Below are positions 26,860-36,436 of a stretch of DNA of 64,000 nucleotides, piece by piece. Source of the stretch: Acinetobacter shaoyimingii (GTDB taxonomy: Bacteria; Pseudomonadota; Gammaproteobacteria; Pseudomonadales; Moraxellaceae); NCBI RefSeq assembly GCF_011578045.1, contig NZ_CP049801.1, positions 310,001 to 374,000 of the forward strand, read 5' to 3'. Position 1 is the stretch's first letter. Each line of letters begins with the position of its first letter. Both the position numbers and the translations under genes were made by a program. The notes under the pieces were generated by a model. It saw nothing but the letters and a program-made list of their open reading frames with translations, was not told the DNA's origin and made no database searches.

Positions 26860-29394
26860 TTATTGAACTCGATTGATGAGATCTTCAATGGCATCTTGCT
26901 GTTTAGTTTCTTTCTTCGGACTTAGACTTGGTGGAGGTGCATCTGAAGGTTGCAAGGGTTGTTCCTCACCTGGTAAATCATCAAAGTCATTCGATACATC
27001 TGGCTTTGGTGTTACAGGTGACGCACGATAAATTGGGCGAGCCAAAGGTGGTTTACCATCATCATCGGTTTCTTCATGTTCAATGGTATTTTTGGTACGA
27101 TGATCACGTGAAATAGGGGCTTTGGCATTTTTGTCTAAAGTGACCCAAGCTGGCGGTGTCCCTTCAAGCGACTTCTGCATGAAGTTACTCCATATCGGAA
27201 GGGCTGCAATACCGCCATACTCACGACGACCGAGTGTAGAAGGTTGGTCAAAGCCAACCCAAGTAATCGCCACCAACTTACCATTAAAGCCTGCAAACCA
27301 AGCATCTTTAGCGTCGTTGGTTGTACCTGTTTTACCACCAATATCTGGACGACCAATTTTTAATGCTGCACGACCCGTACCGTGTTGGATCACGTCTTTT
27401 AGAATATTGGCCATGTCAAATGCTGAGCTTGATTTTAATATGCGCTGAGCTTGACGATATTTACTTTTTTCTTCAGCGGTTAATGGTTCTAAATCTTGTT
27501 CGTTATCAGATTGGTTAGTGACTTCAATCACTTCATCATCAGGGGTAACGGTTTCATTTTTTTCTGGTTGTTTATTCTCACGAATACACTTAATACATGC
27601 ATATTCAGGATTTGCTTGATAAATCACTTTACCGTAAGCATCTTCAATACGACTGATAAAATGCGGTTGTACACGGAAACCACCATTGGCAATCGCAGAG
27701 TAGCCTGTTGCCATTTGTACGGGTAAGACTTGAGGTGTTCCTAAAGCAATGGTGTAGTTACGAGGAATTTGGTCTTCTTGTAAACCAAAATCCATAAACA
27801 ACTGACGAGTACGTTCAATGCCAACCGTTTGTAATAAGCGGACTGAAACGGTGTTACGTGATAAATAAAGTGCACGACGCAAAGGAATCATGCCTAAGTA
27901 GCGACCATCGGAGTTTTTAGGTGACCATTTTCCAATGGTGATGGGATTATCATTGACCATTGAATAAGGTGTCATGCCACGTTCAAGTGCCAATGCATAC
28001 ACAAAAGGTTTAATGGTTGAACCAGGTTGACGCCAGCCTTGAAGGGCGCGGTTAAACTTAGATTGATAGAAATTATAACCACCGACGACAGCGATGATTG
28101 AACCATCATTTGGATTTAAAGCAATGAGTTGACCTTGTACTTTTGGAATTTGTACCAGTGCCCAAGAGGTTTTGTTTTCATTTGGTCTTAAGCGAACGAT
28201 ATCTTTTACTTTGACAATTTGCGATGCTTTGCTTGGTGCACCACCTACACTGTCAGCACTTCGGTAGGGGCGAGCCCATGACATTCCAGACCAAGGTACA
28301 GTCACAGTTTCGCCATTTTGCATCAATGCTTCAAACGAATTGGTATTGACCTGAGTCACTTCGGCTGGGTAGGTGTTTGCATAAGCAATAAAATTCTTTA
28401 AAGGTTGATCATGTGCTTCTGCTCCGCGCCAACCATGACGACGGTCATAATCTTCCAATCCTCTTCGAACAGCATCCTCGGCATATGCTTGACGTTTGCT
28501 GTCGATGGTGGTGTAAACCTTATAGCCAGAGTCTACTGCAAGCTCACCAAATTTATTGACCAGTTCTGAACGAACCATTTCACCGACATAGGGAAACTTA
28601 TTGCTTACGCCGCGATTGGGCATATTTAAAACCACAGGTTCAGCAACGGCCTCGTTATATTGTTTTTGATTGATATAACCAAGTTGCAGCATTCGCCCTA
28701 AAATCCAGTTGCGTCGTTCTAAAGCACGTTCAGGATTGGCAACAGGGTTATATTTTGAAGGCGCTTTAGGAAGACCTGCGAGCATTGCCATTTGAGCAAT
28801 ACTGAGCTGATCTAAGCTTTTGTCATAATAAATTTTAGCTGCCGCAGCAATTCCATAGGCATTTTTACCTAAGAAAATTTTATTGACATATAACGTGAGA
28901 ATGTCTTCTTTTGACAGATTTTGCTCAATCTTACGTGCTAGAAAAATTTCAGTGAGTTTGCGCTTAAGTGTACGATCAGAACTTAAATAATAGTTTTTAG
29001 CCACTTGCATGGTGATCGTGGAGCCACCTGTTTGTACATCTGAACCAGTGACCGATTCTGTTAACGCTCGCCCTAAACCCTTAAAACTAATACCACTATG
29101 CTCGAAAAAAGATGAATCTTCTGCAGCTAGAAAGGCATGAATAAACTGTTCTGGAATCTGTTCATATTCTACAGGTACAGAAAGCTTACCTCCATACTCT
29201 GCAATCAGCTGATTATCTGCCGTATACACTTGTAGTGGCTTAAGTAGAGGAGCCTTCTTGAGCGAGCTCATTTCAGGTAAAGACGGAGCGATATATAGGT
29301 ACATTCCGTAAAAACCCATAGGAATTGCCATTAAAGCAATGATAATTAGCAAAAAAAATGGGTGAATGTTTCCACAACAAGATAGCTTTTTCAT
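26860..29394 (-). CDS. ponA: Penicillin-binding protein 1A (bifunctional glycosyltransferase/transpeptidase)
   Basis: 844 residues, class A PBP. One N-terminal membrane helix is followed by a GT51 glycosyltransferase (AAEDSSFFEHSG, GGSTITMQVAKN, RKLTEIFLARKIE), an OB-like insert and a transpeptidase with SxxK in GSTIKPF, SxN in LSRNTVS and KTG in GGKTGTTND. It polymerises and crosslinks peptidoglycan. A Pro/Asp-rich tail (KPPLARPIYRASPV onward) extends past the enzyme domain. Divergent from pilM, as in many gammaproteobacteria. Confidence 0.95.
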   Translation of the reverse strand: MKKLSCCGNIHPFFLLIIIALMAIPMGFYGMYLYIAPSLPEMSSLKKAPLLKPLQVYTADNQLIAEYGGKLSVPVEYEQIPEQFIHAFLAAEDSSFFEHSGISFKGLGRALTESVTGSDVQTGGSTITMQVAKNYYLSSDRTLKRKLTEIFLARKIEQNLSKEDILTLYVNKIFLGKNAYGIAAAAKIYYDKSLDQLSIAQMAMLAGLPKAPSKYNPVANPERALERRNWILGRMLQLGYINQKQYNEAVAEPVVLNMPNRGVSNKFPYVGEMVRSELVNKFGELAVDSGYKVYTTIDSKRQAYAEDAVRRGLEDYDRRHGWRGAEAHDQPLKNFIAYANTYPAEVTQVNTNSFEALMQNGETVTVPWSGMSWARPYRSADSVGGAPSKASQIVKVKDIVRLRPNENKTSWALVQIPKVQGQLIALNPNDGSIIAVVGGYNFYQSKFNRALQGWRQPGSTIKPFVYALALERGMTPYSMVNDNPITIGKWSPKNSDGRYLGMIPLRRALYLSRNTVSVRLLQTVGIERTRQLFMDFGLQEDQIPRNYTIALGTPQVLPVQMATGYSAIANGGFRVQPHFISRIEDAYGKVIYQANPEYACIKCIRENKQPEKNETVTPDDEVIEVTNQSDNEQDLEPLTAEEKSKYRQAQRILKSSSAFDMANILKDVIQHGTGRAALKIGRPDIGGKTGTTNDAKDAWFAGFNGKLVAITWVGFDQPSTLGRREYGGIAALPIWSNFMQKSLEGTPPAWVTLDKNAKAPISRDHRTKNTIEHEETDDDGKPPLARPIYRASPVTPKPDVSNDFDDLPGEEQPLQPSDAPPPSLSPKKETKQQDAIEDLINRVQ

Positions 29395-29453
29395 AACAAG
29401 TAAGTTTTAATAGTGCTAAGGCAAACTAATTAATGGTCAGTATAGCTTCACAT

Positions 29454-29489
29454 TTGATGGATTGTTAGTTAAGTTATTATATCCATCAA
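29454..29489. promoter_or_regulatory. Inverted repeat in the ponA-pilM divergent promoter region
   Basis: TTGATGGAT and ATCCATCAA, perfect 9-bp arms separated by 18 nt, midway in the 159-bp gap between the two start codons. Candidate operator shared by ponA and the pilus operon, or a leader hairpin of pilM. Confidence 0.4.
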
Positions 29490-29553
29490 GAAATTAATGG
29501 CATTTTCATAGTTTGTAAATTGTTGGGGAAAGAAAAATAATAGGAATTTCATC

Positions 29554-30612
29554 GTGCTTAGACTATATCGTAAGCCAAATAAGGGGTTAATAGGAGTAGA
29601 CATTAGTTCGACTTCTGTAAAGATATTAGAGTTATCTGTTAAAAACGGTCGCTATTGGGTGGAGAGCTATGGTTTAAGTCCACTCGTTGATGGAAGTGTA
29701 GTCGAAAAAAATATATTAAATACTGAGGCAGTTGCTGAAGCTTTAGAACGAGCAATCAATATAGCTAACCCACAATCGTTGAATGCGGCATTTGCTATTC
29801 CGACGTCCATGGTTATTCATAAAATAATAGAAATGGACAAAGATATGAATGACGATGAGCGTGAGGTGCAGATCCGTATGGAGGCGGAGCAGTATATTCC
29901 CTTTCCATTAGATGAAGTCAGCTTAGACTTTGAGGTCTTGCCAGATAAGTTGTCAGATGCAGATCGTGTCAATGTGCTTTTGGTCGCGACAAGAACAGAA
30001 AATATTGACTCTAGGGTAGAAGTGATTGGCGTCAGTGGCTTAACGCCAAAAGTGGCCGATGTAGAAAGTTATGCTTTAGAGCGTAGTTTCGAAGTGTTTG
30101 GAGATACTTTACCTATTGGTGTCAATCTGGTGGGTATTTTAGACATTGGCCATACCATGACAACCTTGTCAGTCATGCAAAATGGTAAAATTATTTATAC
30201 CCGTGAGCAGGTGTTTGGTGGGAAACAGCTGACGCAAGATATTCAAAATCGATATGGATTATCGTTTGATGAAGCAGGAAGAGCGAAAAAAGATCAAACA
30301 TTGCCCGATGATTATGATTCAGAAGTGCTATTACCTTTCCTAGAAGCTGTGGTTCAACAGGCTGCAAGATCATTACAATTCTTTTTCTCATCTTCGCAGT
30401 TTAGTGAGTTAGATCATATTTTGTTGGCAGGGGGTAATGCAAATATCCCTGGTTTATCCAAACTCATGCAACAAAAGCTAGGTTATCGGGTCACGATTGC
30501 AAATCCATTTGTGCAAATGGGTTTTTCACCTCAAATTGACTTAAAAAAATTAGAAAATGATGCGCCGTCACTGTTGGTAGCATGTGGCTTAGCAATGAGG
30601 AGTTTTGATTAA
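29554..30612 (+). CDS. pilM: Type IV pilus assembly protein PilM
   Basis: 352 residues, actin/FtsA-like ATPase fold: GVDISSTSVKILEL is the phosphate-1 loop, ILDIGHTMTTLSV the phosphate-2 loop and ILLAGGNANIPGL the adenosine loop. It sits on the cytoplasmic face and binds the N-terminal peptide of PilN, linking the motor to the alignment subcomplex. It starts at GTG with AGGA upstream. Its TAA overlaps the pilN ATG by one base, indicating coupled translation. Confidence 0.95.
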   Translation: MLRLYRKPNKGLIGVDISSTSVKILELSVKNGRYWVESYGLSPLVDGSVVEKNILNTEAVAEALERAINIANPQSLNAAFAIPTSMVIHKIIEMDKDMNDDEREVQIRMEAEQYIPFPLDEVSLDFEVLPDKLSDADRVNVLLVATRTENIDSRVEVIGVSGLTPKVADVESYALERSFEVFGDTLPIGVNLVGILDIGHTMTTLSVMQNGKIIYTREQVFGGKQLTQDIQNRYGLSFDEAGRAKKDQTLPDDYDSEVLLPFLEAVVQQAARSLQFFFSSSQFSELDHILLAGGNANIPGLSKLMQQKLGYRVTIANPFVQMGFSPQIDLKKLENDAPSLLVACGLAMRSFD

Positions 30613-31250
30613 TGGCAAAAATTAACTTACTCCCTTGGCGTGAAGAGCGACGAGAAGAGCGAAAAAAACAATTTATCCTTTTTTGTGTGCTGAGTGCGGT
30701 ATTGGCTGCAGTAATGGTGTTAGCAACATGGTTCTTTTTAAATCAAAAACTGAATGACCATGAACAAGCAAATCAGTTGGTAAGTAGTACAAACCAAACT
30801 TTAGATGAACAACTTAAAACCTTGGATGGACTTGAAGAACAACGTCAAGCAGTCATTGATCGAATGAAATTAATTCAAGGTCTAGAAGGTCAACGTCCAG
30901 TGACTGTACGTTTGATTGATGAGCTTGTACGCGTTATGCCTGCAAATGCATATGTGACTAAATTTACACGACTAGGTGATAAATTTACCATTGAGGGTCG
31001 TGCAGAAAGTCCAAATACAGTTGCAGAGTTACTTCGTAATTTAGAAGCTTCAGAATGGTATAGAAATGCATTCATGAACTCATTCCTTGCAGTTGAGGAA
31101 AAGAAAGAGGCTCCCCAATCTTCTATAGTCCCAAGAATTGAAGAATCCTATGGCACTTTTTTTGTTACAGTCGATATTGGTGAAATTGCAATGCAAGACA
31201 CTGATTCGGCGAATGATAAAAACAAAAAAAATAAAGGAGGTCCTAAATGA
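30612..31250 (+). CDS. pilN: Type IV pilus assembly protein PilN
   Basis: 212 residues. The N-terminal INLLPWREERREERKK is the conserved PilM-binding peptide, followed by one membrane helix (about 25-45), a short coiled coil and a periplasmic ferredoxin-like domain. It pairs with PilO in the inner-membrane alignment complex. A Lys/Asn-rich tail ends in the ribosome-binding site of pilO (AAAGGAGGT). Start overlaps the pilM stop; stop overlaps the pilO ATG (ATGA). Confidence 0.95.
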   Translation: MAKINLLPWREERREERKKQFILFCVLSAVLAAVMVLATWFFLNQKLNDHEQANQLVSSTNQTLDEQLKTLDGLEEQRQAVIDRMKLIQGLEGQRPVTVRLIDELVRVMPANAYVTKFTRLGDKFTIEGRAESPNTVAELLRNLEASEWYRNAFMNSFLAVEEKKEAPQSSIVPRIEESYGTFFVTVDIGEIAMQDTDSANDKNKKNKGGPK

Positions 31251-31975
31251 GTCAGGATGATTTAGACAATCTAGACTTGGACAAACAAGCAGCCAAAAAT
31301 AAACAAATGACGGTTGAGCGCTTTGTTCAACAATTTAATACACTAGATCCTAATAATATGGGTAGTTGGCCTTTATCAGTCAAAATTACCTTCTGGATTA
31401 TTATTTTTGTTGTTGTGTGCCTACTCGGATATTTTTTGGCTATTAAACCAAAACTAGATTCAATTGATCAGGCAAAAGCCCAGCAACAAAGCCTATTAGA
31501 AGACTTTAAAAAGAAGGATTCTGATCTTCGTAATCTTAAGCTTTATCAAGCTCAACTCAATCAAATGGAAGAGAATTTTAATCAGCAACTGCAACAATTA
31601 CCGAAAGAAACAGAAATTCCAAGTTTAGTTGAAGATATTAACTTAACTGGCGTGAATTCAGGATTGAAATTCAAAAATATCAAGCTAGAATCGGAAGTTG
31701 CTCAGGAGTTTTTTATAGAACAACCTATTTCGATTGAAGCTACTGGTGATTATCACTCTTTTGGTAATTTTGTTAGTGGTATAGCTGCACTAGCTCGAAT
31801 TGTGACTTTACATGATTTTAATATTAGTGCTGAGCTACAAAAGGACAAAAAATCTGATATTCCAAAAATTGATTATTTAATTCAAGCAAAGACATATCGT
31901 TATGTTGCTGGTAATGCTCAGCCAAAAGATAGTAAGCAACCACCTGCGAAAAAGAAATCGGGGGGTGAAAAATAA
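31247..31975 (+). CDS. pilO: Type IV pilus assembly protein PilO
   Basis: 242 residues: a ~55-residue acidic cytoplasmic segment, one membrane helix (KITFWIIIFVVVCLLGYFLA), a coiled coil (DQAKAQQQSLLEDFKKK) and a periplasmic domain with the family-typical LPKETEIPSLVEDI. It forms the PilN-PilO heterodimer that holds PilP. A Lys-rich tail follows. It overlaps pilN by 4 bp and pilP by 1 bp. Confidence 0.95.
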   Translation: MSQDDLDNLDLDKQAAKNKQMTVERFVQQFNTLDPNNMGSWPLSVKITFWIIIFVVVCLLGYFLAIKPKLDSIDQAKAQQQSLLEDFKKKDSDLRNLKLYQAQLNQMEENFNQQLQQLPKETEIPSLVEDINLTGVNSGLKFKNIKLESEVAQEFFIEQPISIEATGDYHSFGNFVSGIAALARIVTLHDFNISAELQKDKKSDIPKIDYLIQAKTYRYVAGNAQPKDSKQPPAKKKSGGEK

Positions 31976-32502
31976 TGAAAAAATTAAAATATATGATCGG
32001 GGCTGTAGTGGGTATCAGTCTAGTTGGGTGTAGTTCACAAATCGATGTGGTGAACCAGGAAATGGCAAGAATTAGGAGTGAACCTACTCAAAAAATTAAA
32101 CCAGCGCCAGAATTTCCACCAGTACCAACTTTTGCATATTCTGCTCAGCAATTAAGGAATCCTTTCTACCCAAGTTCATTGGCCAATGAGCTAAAAGTGT
32201 TGTCTGGGAAAAAAGTTTATCCAAATCTTTCTCGAGAACCGCAACCGCTCGAGGGATACGCTCTAGAAACTTTATACTTTAAAGGCAGTATGAAGGGCAA
32301 AAGTGGGGCGATCATTGGGCTCATTCAAACGCCAGATCGTGAGATTGAGCGTGTTCAAGTGGGGAGTTATCTAGGGCTGAATCAGGGTAGAATTATAAAT
32401 ATAAATCCGACACGAATTGATCTATTGGAAATTGTTCCTGATGGCAGTGATGGCTATATCGAAAGACCACGCAGTTTGGTTTTACTCGGCCCTATAGATT
32501 GA
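31975..32502 (+). CDS. pilP: Type IV pilus lipoprotein PilP
   Basis: 175 residues with a lipoprotein signal ending in lipobox LVGC (Cys19). A disordered Pro-rich stretch is followed by a small beta-sandwich domain (LRNPFYPSSL, GYALETLYFKGSM, VQVGSYLGLNQGRI). It bridges PilNO in the inner membrane to the secretin PilQ. One-base overlap with pilO; pilQ follows after 20 bp. Confidence 0.94.
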   Translation: MKKLKYMIGAVVGISLVGCSSQIDVVNQEMARIRSEPTQKIKPAPEFPPVPTFAYSAQQLRNPFYPSSLANELKVLSGKKVYPNLSREPQPLEGYALETLYFKGSMKGKSGAIIGLIQTPDREIERVQVGSYLGLNQGRIININPTRIDLLEIVPDGSDGYIERPRSLVLLGPID

Positions 32503-32522
32503 AATATACATAAGGAATAAAA

Positions 32523-34688
32523 ATGAAGAACAGTTTTAATTTTTTTTGGGGTGGGGATAGACCGATGATAAATAACACTCTTCGTCAGTTTTCAATGGCA
32601 ACGGTTGCTATTGCTGTAATGCAGACGGCAGTTGCTCAAGTCACGATGACGGACGTTTTGCCCATGCAAGTTGCTGGCCAGGGCACTGAAATCCGCGTCA
32701 TGTTCGATGGTATTCCACCTCAGCCAAAAGCTTATCAGTTGTCAAATCCAAGTAAACTCATTCTTGACTTTGAGCAAGCCAAACAAAAAGTTGCCAAAAA
32801 ATCCATTCCAGTAGCAACGGATGAAGCGACATCTGTGGACGTATCATCAGATGATCAACGTTCAAGATTGACCGTAAATTTAAAAAAATCAGGCAATTAT
32901 ACGACCCGTATAGAGGGCAATACGTTTATTTTAAAAGTTAATAATGATGCTAAAACTATCGTGCCTGTTACAAATCCTATTCAGGCGCCAATTAAGCAGC
33001 AACAAGGGCTTGCAGATATTGGATTTCAGCGCGGTAGTAATGGTGAAGGCCAAGTTGTCTTACGATTGTTAAATATCAATACGCCAGTCGATGTACAGCA
33101 ACAGGGGAGTAAGGTTGTTGTTCGCTTCTTAGGAAATAAGATACCTGCGCATTTGATTCGTCGACTCAATGTGAATGATTTCGCAACACCAGTTTCGACT
33201 GTTGACGCTTATAATGAAGGTTCCAATGGTATTGTAACAATCCAATCAACGGGGAATTATGAATACATGGCATTTCAGGCTGAAGATAAACTCACTTTAA
33301 GTTTAAAACGACCTGAAGAAACTCAAAATACGCGAAATATATCTGCACCGAATCGCTATACAGGCAATAAAATCTCTTTAGATTTCCAAGATATTGAAGT
33401 GCGTCGTGTTTTACAGCTGCTCGCAGATTTTACGGGCATCAATATGGTTACACCTGATTCAGTACAAGGCAATATTACCTTGCGTTTGAAAGATGTGCCT
33501 TGGGATCAAGCACTCGATATTATCTTAAAGACCAAAAATTTGGATAAACGTCGTAATGGAAATGTCATTTGGATCGCGCCAGTTTCAGAACTTGCTAAAG
33601 CAGAAGATGAAGAAGCAAAAGCACTTGCACAAAGTATTAAACTTGCGCCGATTCAGACTGAATATATTAAACTCAGTTATGCGAAAGCTGAAGATATTTT
33701 CAAAATCATTCAAGATTCAAGAGATCAAAAAGCCTCAACTTCGAATCGTACCACGGGTGGAGAATCACTGGCTTTAGAGGGGCTGCTTAGTGCACGAGGG
33801 AGTATGGTTGCCGATCCTCGAACCAACACCTTGATTATCAATGACACAGCACAAAATATTGATAAAATTCGAAAAATGACTGACTTGTTGGATGTATCTA
33901 TTAAACAGGTCATGATTGAAGCACGTATTGTTCGTGCAACGACAGATTTCACCAAAGAAATGGGTGTGAAATGGGGTGTTACAGGTATTACAGCGAATAA
34001 CAAGTTGGTTATTGGCGGAAGTGAAGATACGGTATGGGATATAAGAGATCCTGATGATGAGGGAAGAGTAACTATTACTCGGCCAAATAACTTGAACGTT
34101 GATTTAGGTATTACAGATGCGGCAGGTAAAATCGCTTTTGGTTTAATCAATATGTCAAACTTTATGCTTGATTTAGAGTTGTCGGCATTACAATCTGATG
34201 GCTATGGTGAGGTAATTTCTACACCAAAAGTTTTAACTGCAGACAAACAAAATGCGAAAGTTGCGTCTGGTACACAAATTCCTTATCAGTCTTCTGAAGG
34301 TACTGGAGCAGGTGCTGTAGCTAAAACAGAATTTGTTGATGCAACTTTAAGTTTAGATGTCACTCCAAGTATCACTCCAGACAATAAGATTCTGATGCAG
34401 TTGAATATTACTAGTGATTCCCCTGGACAAGCGACGCCAACGGGTCAAATTACCATTAATAAAAATGAAATCGTCACGAATGTATTGGTTGATAATGGTG
34501 AAACTGTTGTATTGGGGGGGATTTTTGAGCAAGAAACTCGAAATACAGTAACCAAAGTGCCATTCTTAGGAGACTTACCATATATCGGTCATCTGTTCCG
34601 TAAAGATGCAAAATCTGATGCGAAACGTGAGTTATTAATCTTCGTGACACCGAGAATTGTTAATGACAGTCAAACTAGAAATCATTAA
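32523..34688 (+). CDS. pilQ: Type IV pilus secretin PilQ
   Basis: 721 residues. After an extended N-terminus and signal peptide (cleavage near TAVAQ), AMIN domains (about 40-260) bind peptidoglycan, then come N0/N1 domains (ISLDFQDIEVRRVLQLLAD) and the secretin pore with the late signature VPFLGDLPYIGHLFR. It forms the outer-membrane channel for pili and, in naturally competent species, DNA uptake. AAGGA precedes the first ATG; a second ATG lies 14 codons in. Last gene of the pil unit. Confidence 0.95.
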   Translation: MKNSFNFFWGGDRPMINNTLRQFSMATVAIAVMQTAVAQVTMTDVLPMQVAGQGTEIRVMFDGIPPQPKAYQLSNPSKLILDFEQAKQKVAKKSIPVATDEATSVDVSSDDQRSRLTVNLKKSGNYTTRIEGNTFILKVNNDAKTIVPVTNPIQAPIKQQQGLADIGFQRGSNGEGQVVLRLLNINTPVDVQQQGSKVVVRFLGNKIPAHLIRRLNVNDFATPVSTVDAYNEGSNGIVTIQSTGNYEYMAFQAEDKLTLSLKRPEETQNTRNISAPNRYTGNKISLDFQDIEVRRVLQLLADFTGINMVTPDSVQGNITLRLKDVPWDQALDIILKTKNLDKRRNGNVIWIAPVSELAKAEDEEAKALAQSIKLAPIQTEYIKLSYAKAEDIFKIIQDSRDQKASTSNRTTGGESLALEGLLSARGSMVADPRTNTLIINDTAQNIDKIRKMTDLLDVSIKQVMIEARIVRATTDFTKEMGVKWGVTGITANNKLVIGGSEDTVWDIRDPDDEGRVTITRPNNLNVDLGITDAAGKIAFGLINMSNFMLDLELSALQSDGYGEVISTPKVLTADKQNAKVASGTQIPYQSSEGTGAGAVAKTEFVDATLSLDVTPSITPDNKILMQLNITSDSPGQATPTGQITINKNEIVTNVLVDNGETVVLGGIFEQETRNTVTKVPFLGDLPYIGHLFRKDAKSDAKRELLIFVTPRIVNDSQTRNH

Positions 34689-34724
34689 TATACTTTCAAT
34701 GAAAGCAATTCAATAGGTGACTCC

Positions 34725-35267
34725 TTGCAAAGCAATGAGTTTGAATCCCTACCAAATATTTATTTGGTGGGGCCAATGGGAGCTGGGAAAACAACAGTAG
34801 GTCGACATCTTGCAGATTTGCTCAATCGAGAGTTTCTTGATAGCGATCATGAAATAGAAAGAAAGACAGGTGCGACCATCCCATGGATTTTTGAAAAAGA
34901 GGGTGAGCAAGGATTCCGTACTCGTGAATCACTTGTTATTAATGAATTAACAAATAAAAAAAATTTAGTCCTTGCAACTGGTGGCGGTGCTGTGACACAA
35001 ACAGTGAATCGTGAATACCTTAAGCATCGTGGCATTGTCATTTATTTGTACACACCTGTAGAAATTCAATTACAACGCACTTATCGTGATAAGAATAGAC
35101 CGCTATTACAAGTTGAAAATCCTGAACAAAAGTTAAAGGATTTACTCGCAATTCGTGATCCTTTATATCGTGATGTGGCACACTATATTATTGAAACCAA
35201 TCAGGGTGCTGCACGAGATTTGGCACAAAAAATTTTGCAGGTTATAGTGTCTCAAGTATTGAACTAA
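34725..35267 (+). CDS. aroK: Shikimate kinase
   Basis: 180 residues. Walker A GPMGAGKTT, shikimate-binding DSDHEIERKTG, and GGGAV and RNRPLL-type lid residues (DKNRPLLQ) are present. It phosphorylates shikimate in the chorismate pathway. No in-frame ATG lies before the kinase fold; TTG at 34725 with AGGTGA 5 nt upstream is the start, a rare codon that may limit expression. It follows pilQ closely and is separated from aroB by a hairpin. Confidence 0.93.
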   Translation: MQSNEFESLPNIYLVGPMGAGKTTVGRHLADLLNREFLDSDHEIERKTGATIPWIFEKEGEQGFRTRESLVINELTNKKNLVLATGGGAVTQTVNREYLKHRGIVIYLYTPVEIQLQRTYRDKNRPLLQVENPEQKLKDLLAIRDPLYRDVAHYIIETNQGAARDLAQKILQVIVSQVLN

Positions 35268-35271
35268 ATGA

Positions 35272-35302
35272 GATTGATGTCAGCACATTGCTGACATCAA
35301 TC
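35272..35302. other. Perfect 13-bp hairpin between aroK and aroB
   Basis: GATTGATGTCAGC and GCTGACATCAATC enclose a 5-nt loop, 4 nt after the aroK stop codon. No T-run follows, so it is not a standard intrinsic terminator. It could protect the pil-aroK 3' end, be an RNase III site, or be a protein-binding dyad. Confidence 0.55.
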
Positions 35303-35341
35303 ATTCCAATATTACCGCTTTGAAAATTTGACTCTTAAATC

Positions 35342-36424
35342 ATGCAAACTTTACACGTAGAACTAGGCGATCGCCGTTATCCGATTTTTATTGGAAGCCA
35401 CTTAAATCCAAAAACACTTCTTGAACCCTATATTCATGGTCGTCAAGTGATGGTTGTGACCAACACGACAGTCAAACCACTATATCTAGATCATTATGTT
35501 CAAGCCTTAGAAACCTTGGGTAAAACAGTGAAAACTTGTGTTTTACCTGATGGTGAAAAATATAAAAATATTGAACATTTAAACCTGATTTTTGATGCGC
35601 TTTTGCAAGCAGGCTTTAACCGAGATTGTACAGTTCTAGCGCTAGGTGGTGGTGTGATTGGGGATATGGCAGGGTTTGCGTCTGCTTGCTTCCAGCGTGG
35701 TGTGTATTTTATTCAAGTGCCAACGACATTACTTTCTCAAGTCGATTCAAGTGTGGGCGGTAAAACAGGAATTAATCATCCACTGGGTAAAAATATGATT
35801 GGGGCATTCCAGCAACCACAAGTCGTGTTGGCGGATATGGCTCAACTGAAGTCATTACCTCCACGTGAGTTATCAGCTGGATTGTCTGAAGTCATCAAAT
35901 ATGCATTGTTAGGTGATGTTGATTTCTTGGTATGGTTAGAGATGCATATGGAGCGACTGGTTGCTGGAGATGCTGAGTTATTGGCAGAAGCGGTATATCG
36001 TTCTTGCGCACATAAAGCGCGTATTGTTGCCAATGATGAGACTGAAAAAGGTGAGCGTGCCTTATTGAATCTCGGACATACGTTTGGTCATGCTATTGAG
36101 TCATATTTGGGTTACGGCGTCTGGTTACATGGCGAAGCTGTTGCAACAGGTATGGTGATGGCGGCTGATTTATCACAGCGAATGGGCTGGATTTCACTTG
36201 AGGATGTTGAGCGTACAAAAAACATCATTCAACGTGCGAATTTACCGATAAAATGTCCAAAAATTCCATTAGATGAATTTTTGGGGTATATGTCTCACGA
36301 CAAAAAAGTGCTGAATGGTCAATTACGTTTAATTCTGATGAAACAATTAGGTCAAGCAGTCATCACCAATGATTTTGATGTAGAGTTGATGAAAAAAGCA
36401 ATTTTGAATAATCAACTGTCGTAG
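35342..36424 (+). CDS. aroB: 3-dehydroquinate synthase
   Basis: 360 residues. NAD-site [18 protein letters not shown] block ([14 protein letters not shown]), [17 protein letters not shown] and metal ligands in [12 protein letters not shown] are visible. It converts DAHP to 3-dehydroquinate, the second step of the shikimate pathway. No strong ribosome-binding site precedes the ATG at 35342. The aroK-aroB order matches other gammaproteobacteria; a SPOR-like gene follows after 12 bp. Confidence 0.95.
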   Translation: MQTLHVELGDRRYPIFIGSHLNPKTLLEPYIHGRQVMVVTNTTVKPLYLDHYVQALETLGKTVKTCVLPDGEKYKNIEHLNLIFDALLQAGFNRDCTVLALGGGVIGDMAGFASACFQRGVYFIQVPTTLLSQVDSSVGGKTGINHPLGKNMIGAFQQPQVVLADMAQLKSLPPRELSAGLSEVIKYALLGDVDFLVWLEMHMERLVAGDAELLAEAVYRSCAHKARIVANDETEKGERALLNLGHTFGHAIESYLGYGVWLHGEAVATGMVMAADLSQRMGWISLEDVERTKNIIQRANLPIKCPKIPLDEFLGYMSHDKKVLNGQLRLILMKQLGQAVITNDFDVELMKKAILNNQLS

Positions 36425-36436
36425 AAAGGTAAGTTT

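Noticed and set aside
26860..29394. The ponA tail as a fused separate domain
   Set aside because: The Pro/Asp-rich C-terminal stretch is typical low-complexity linker sequence with no fold signature.
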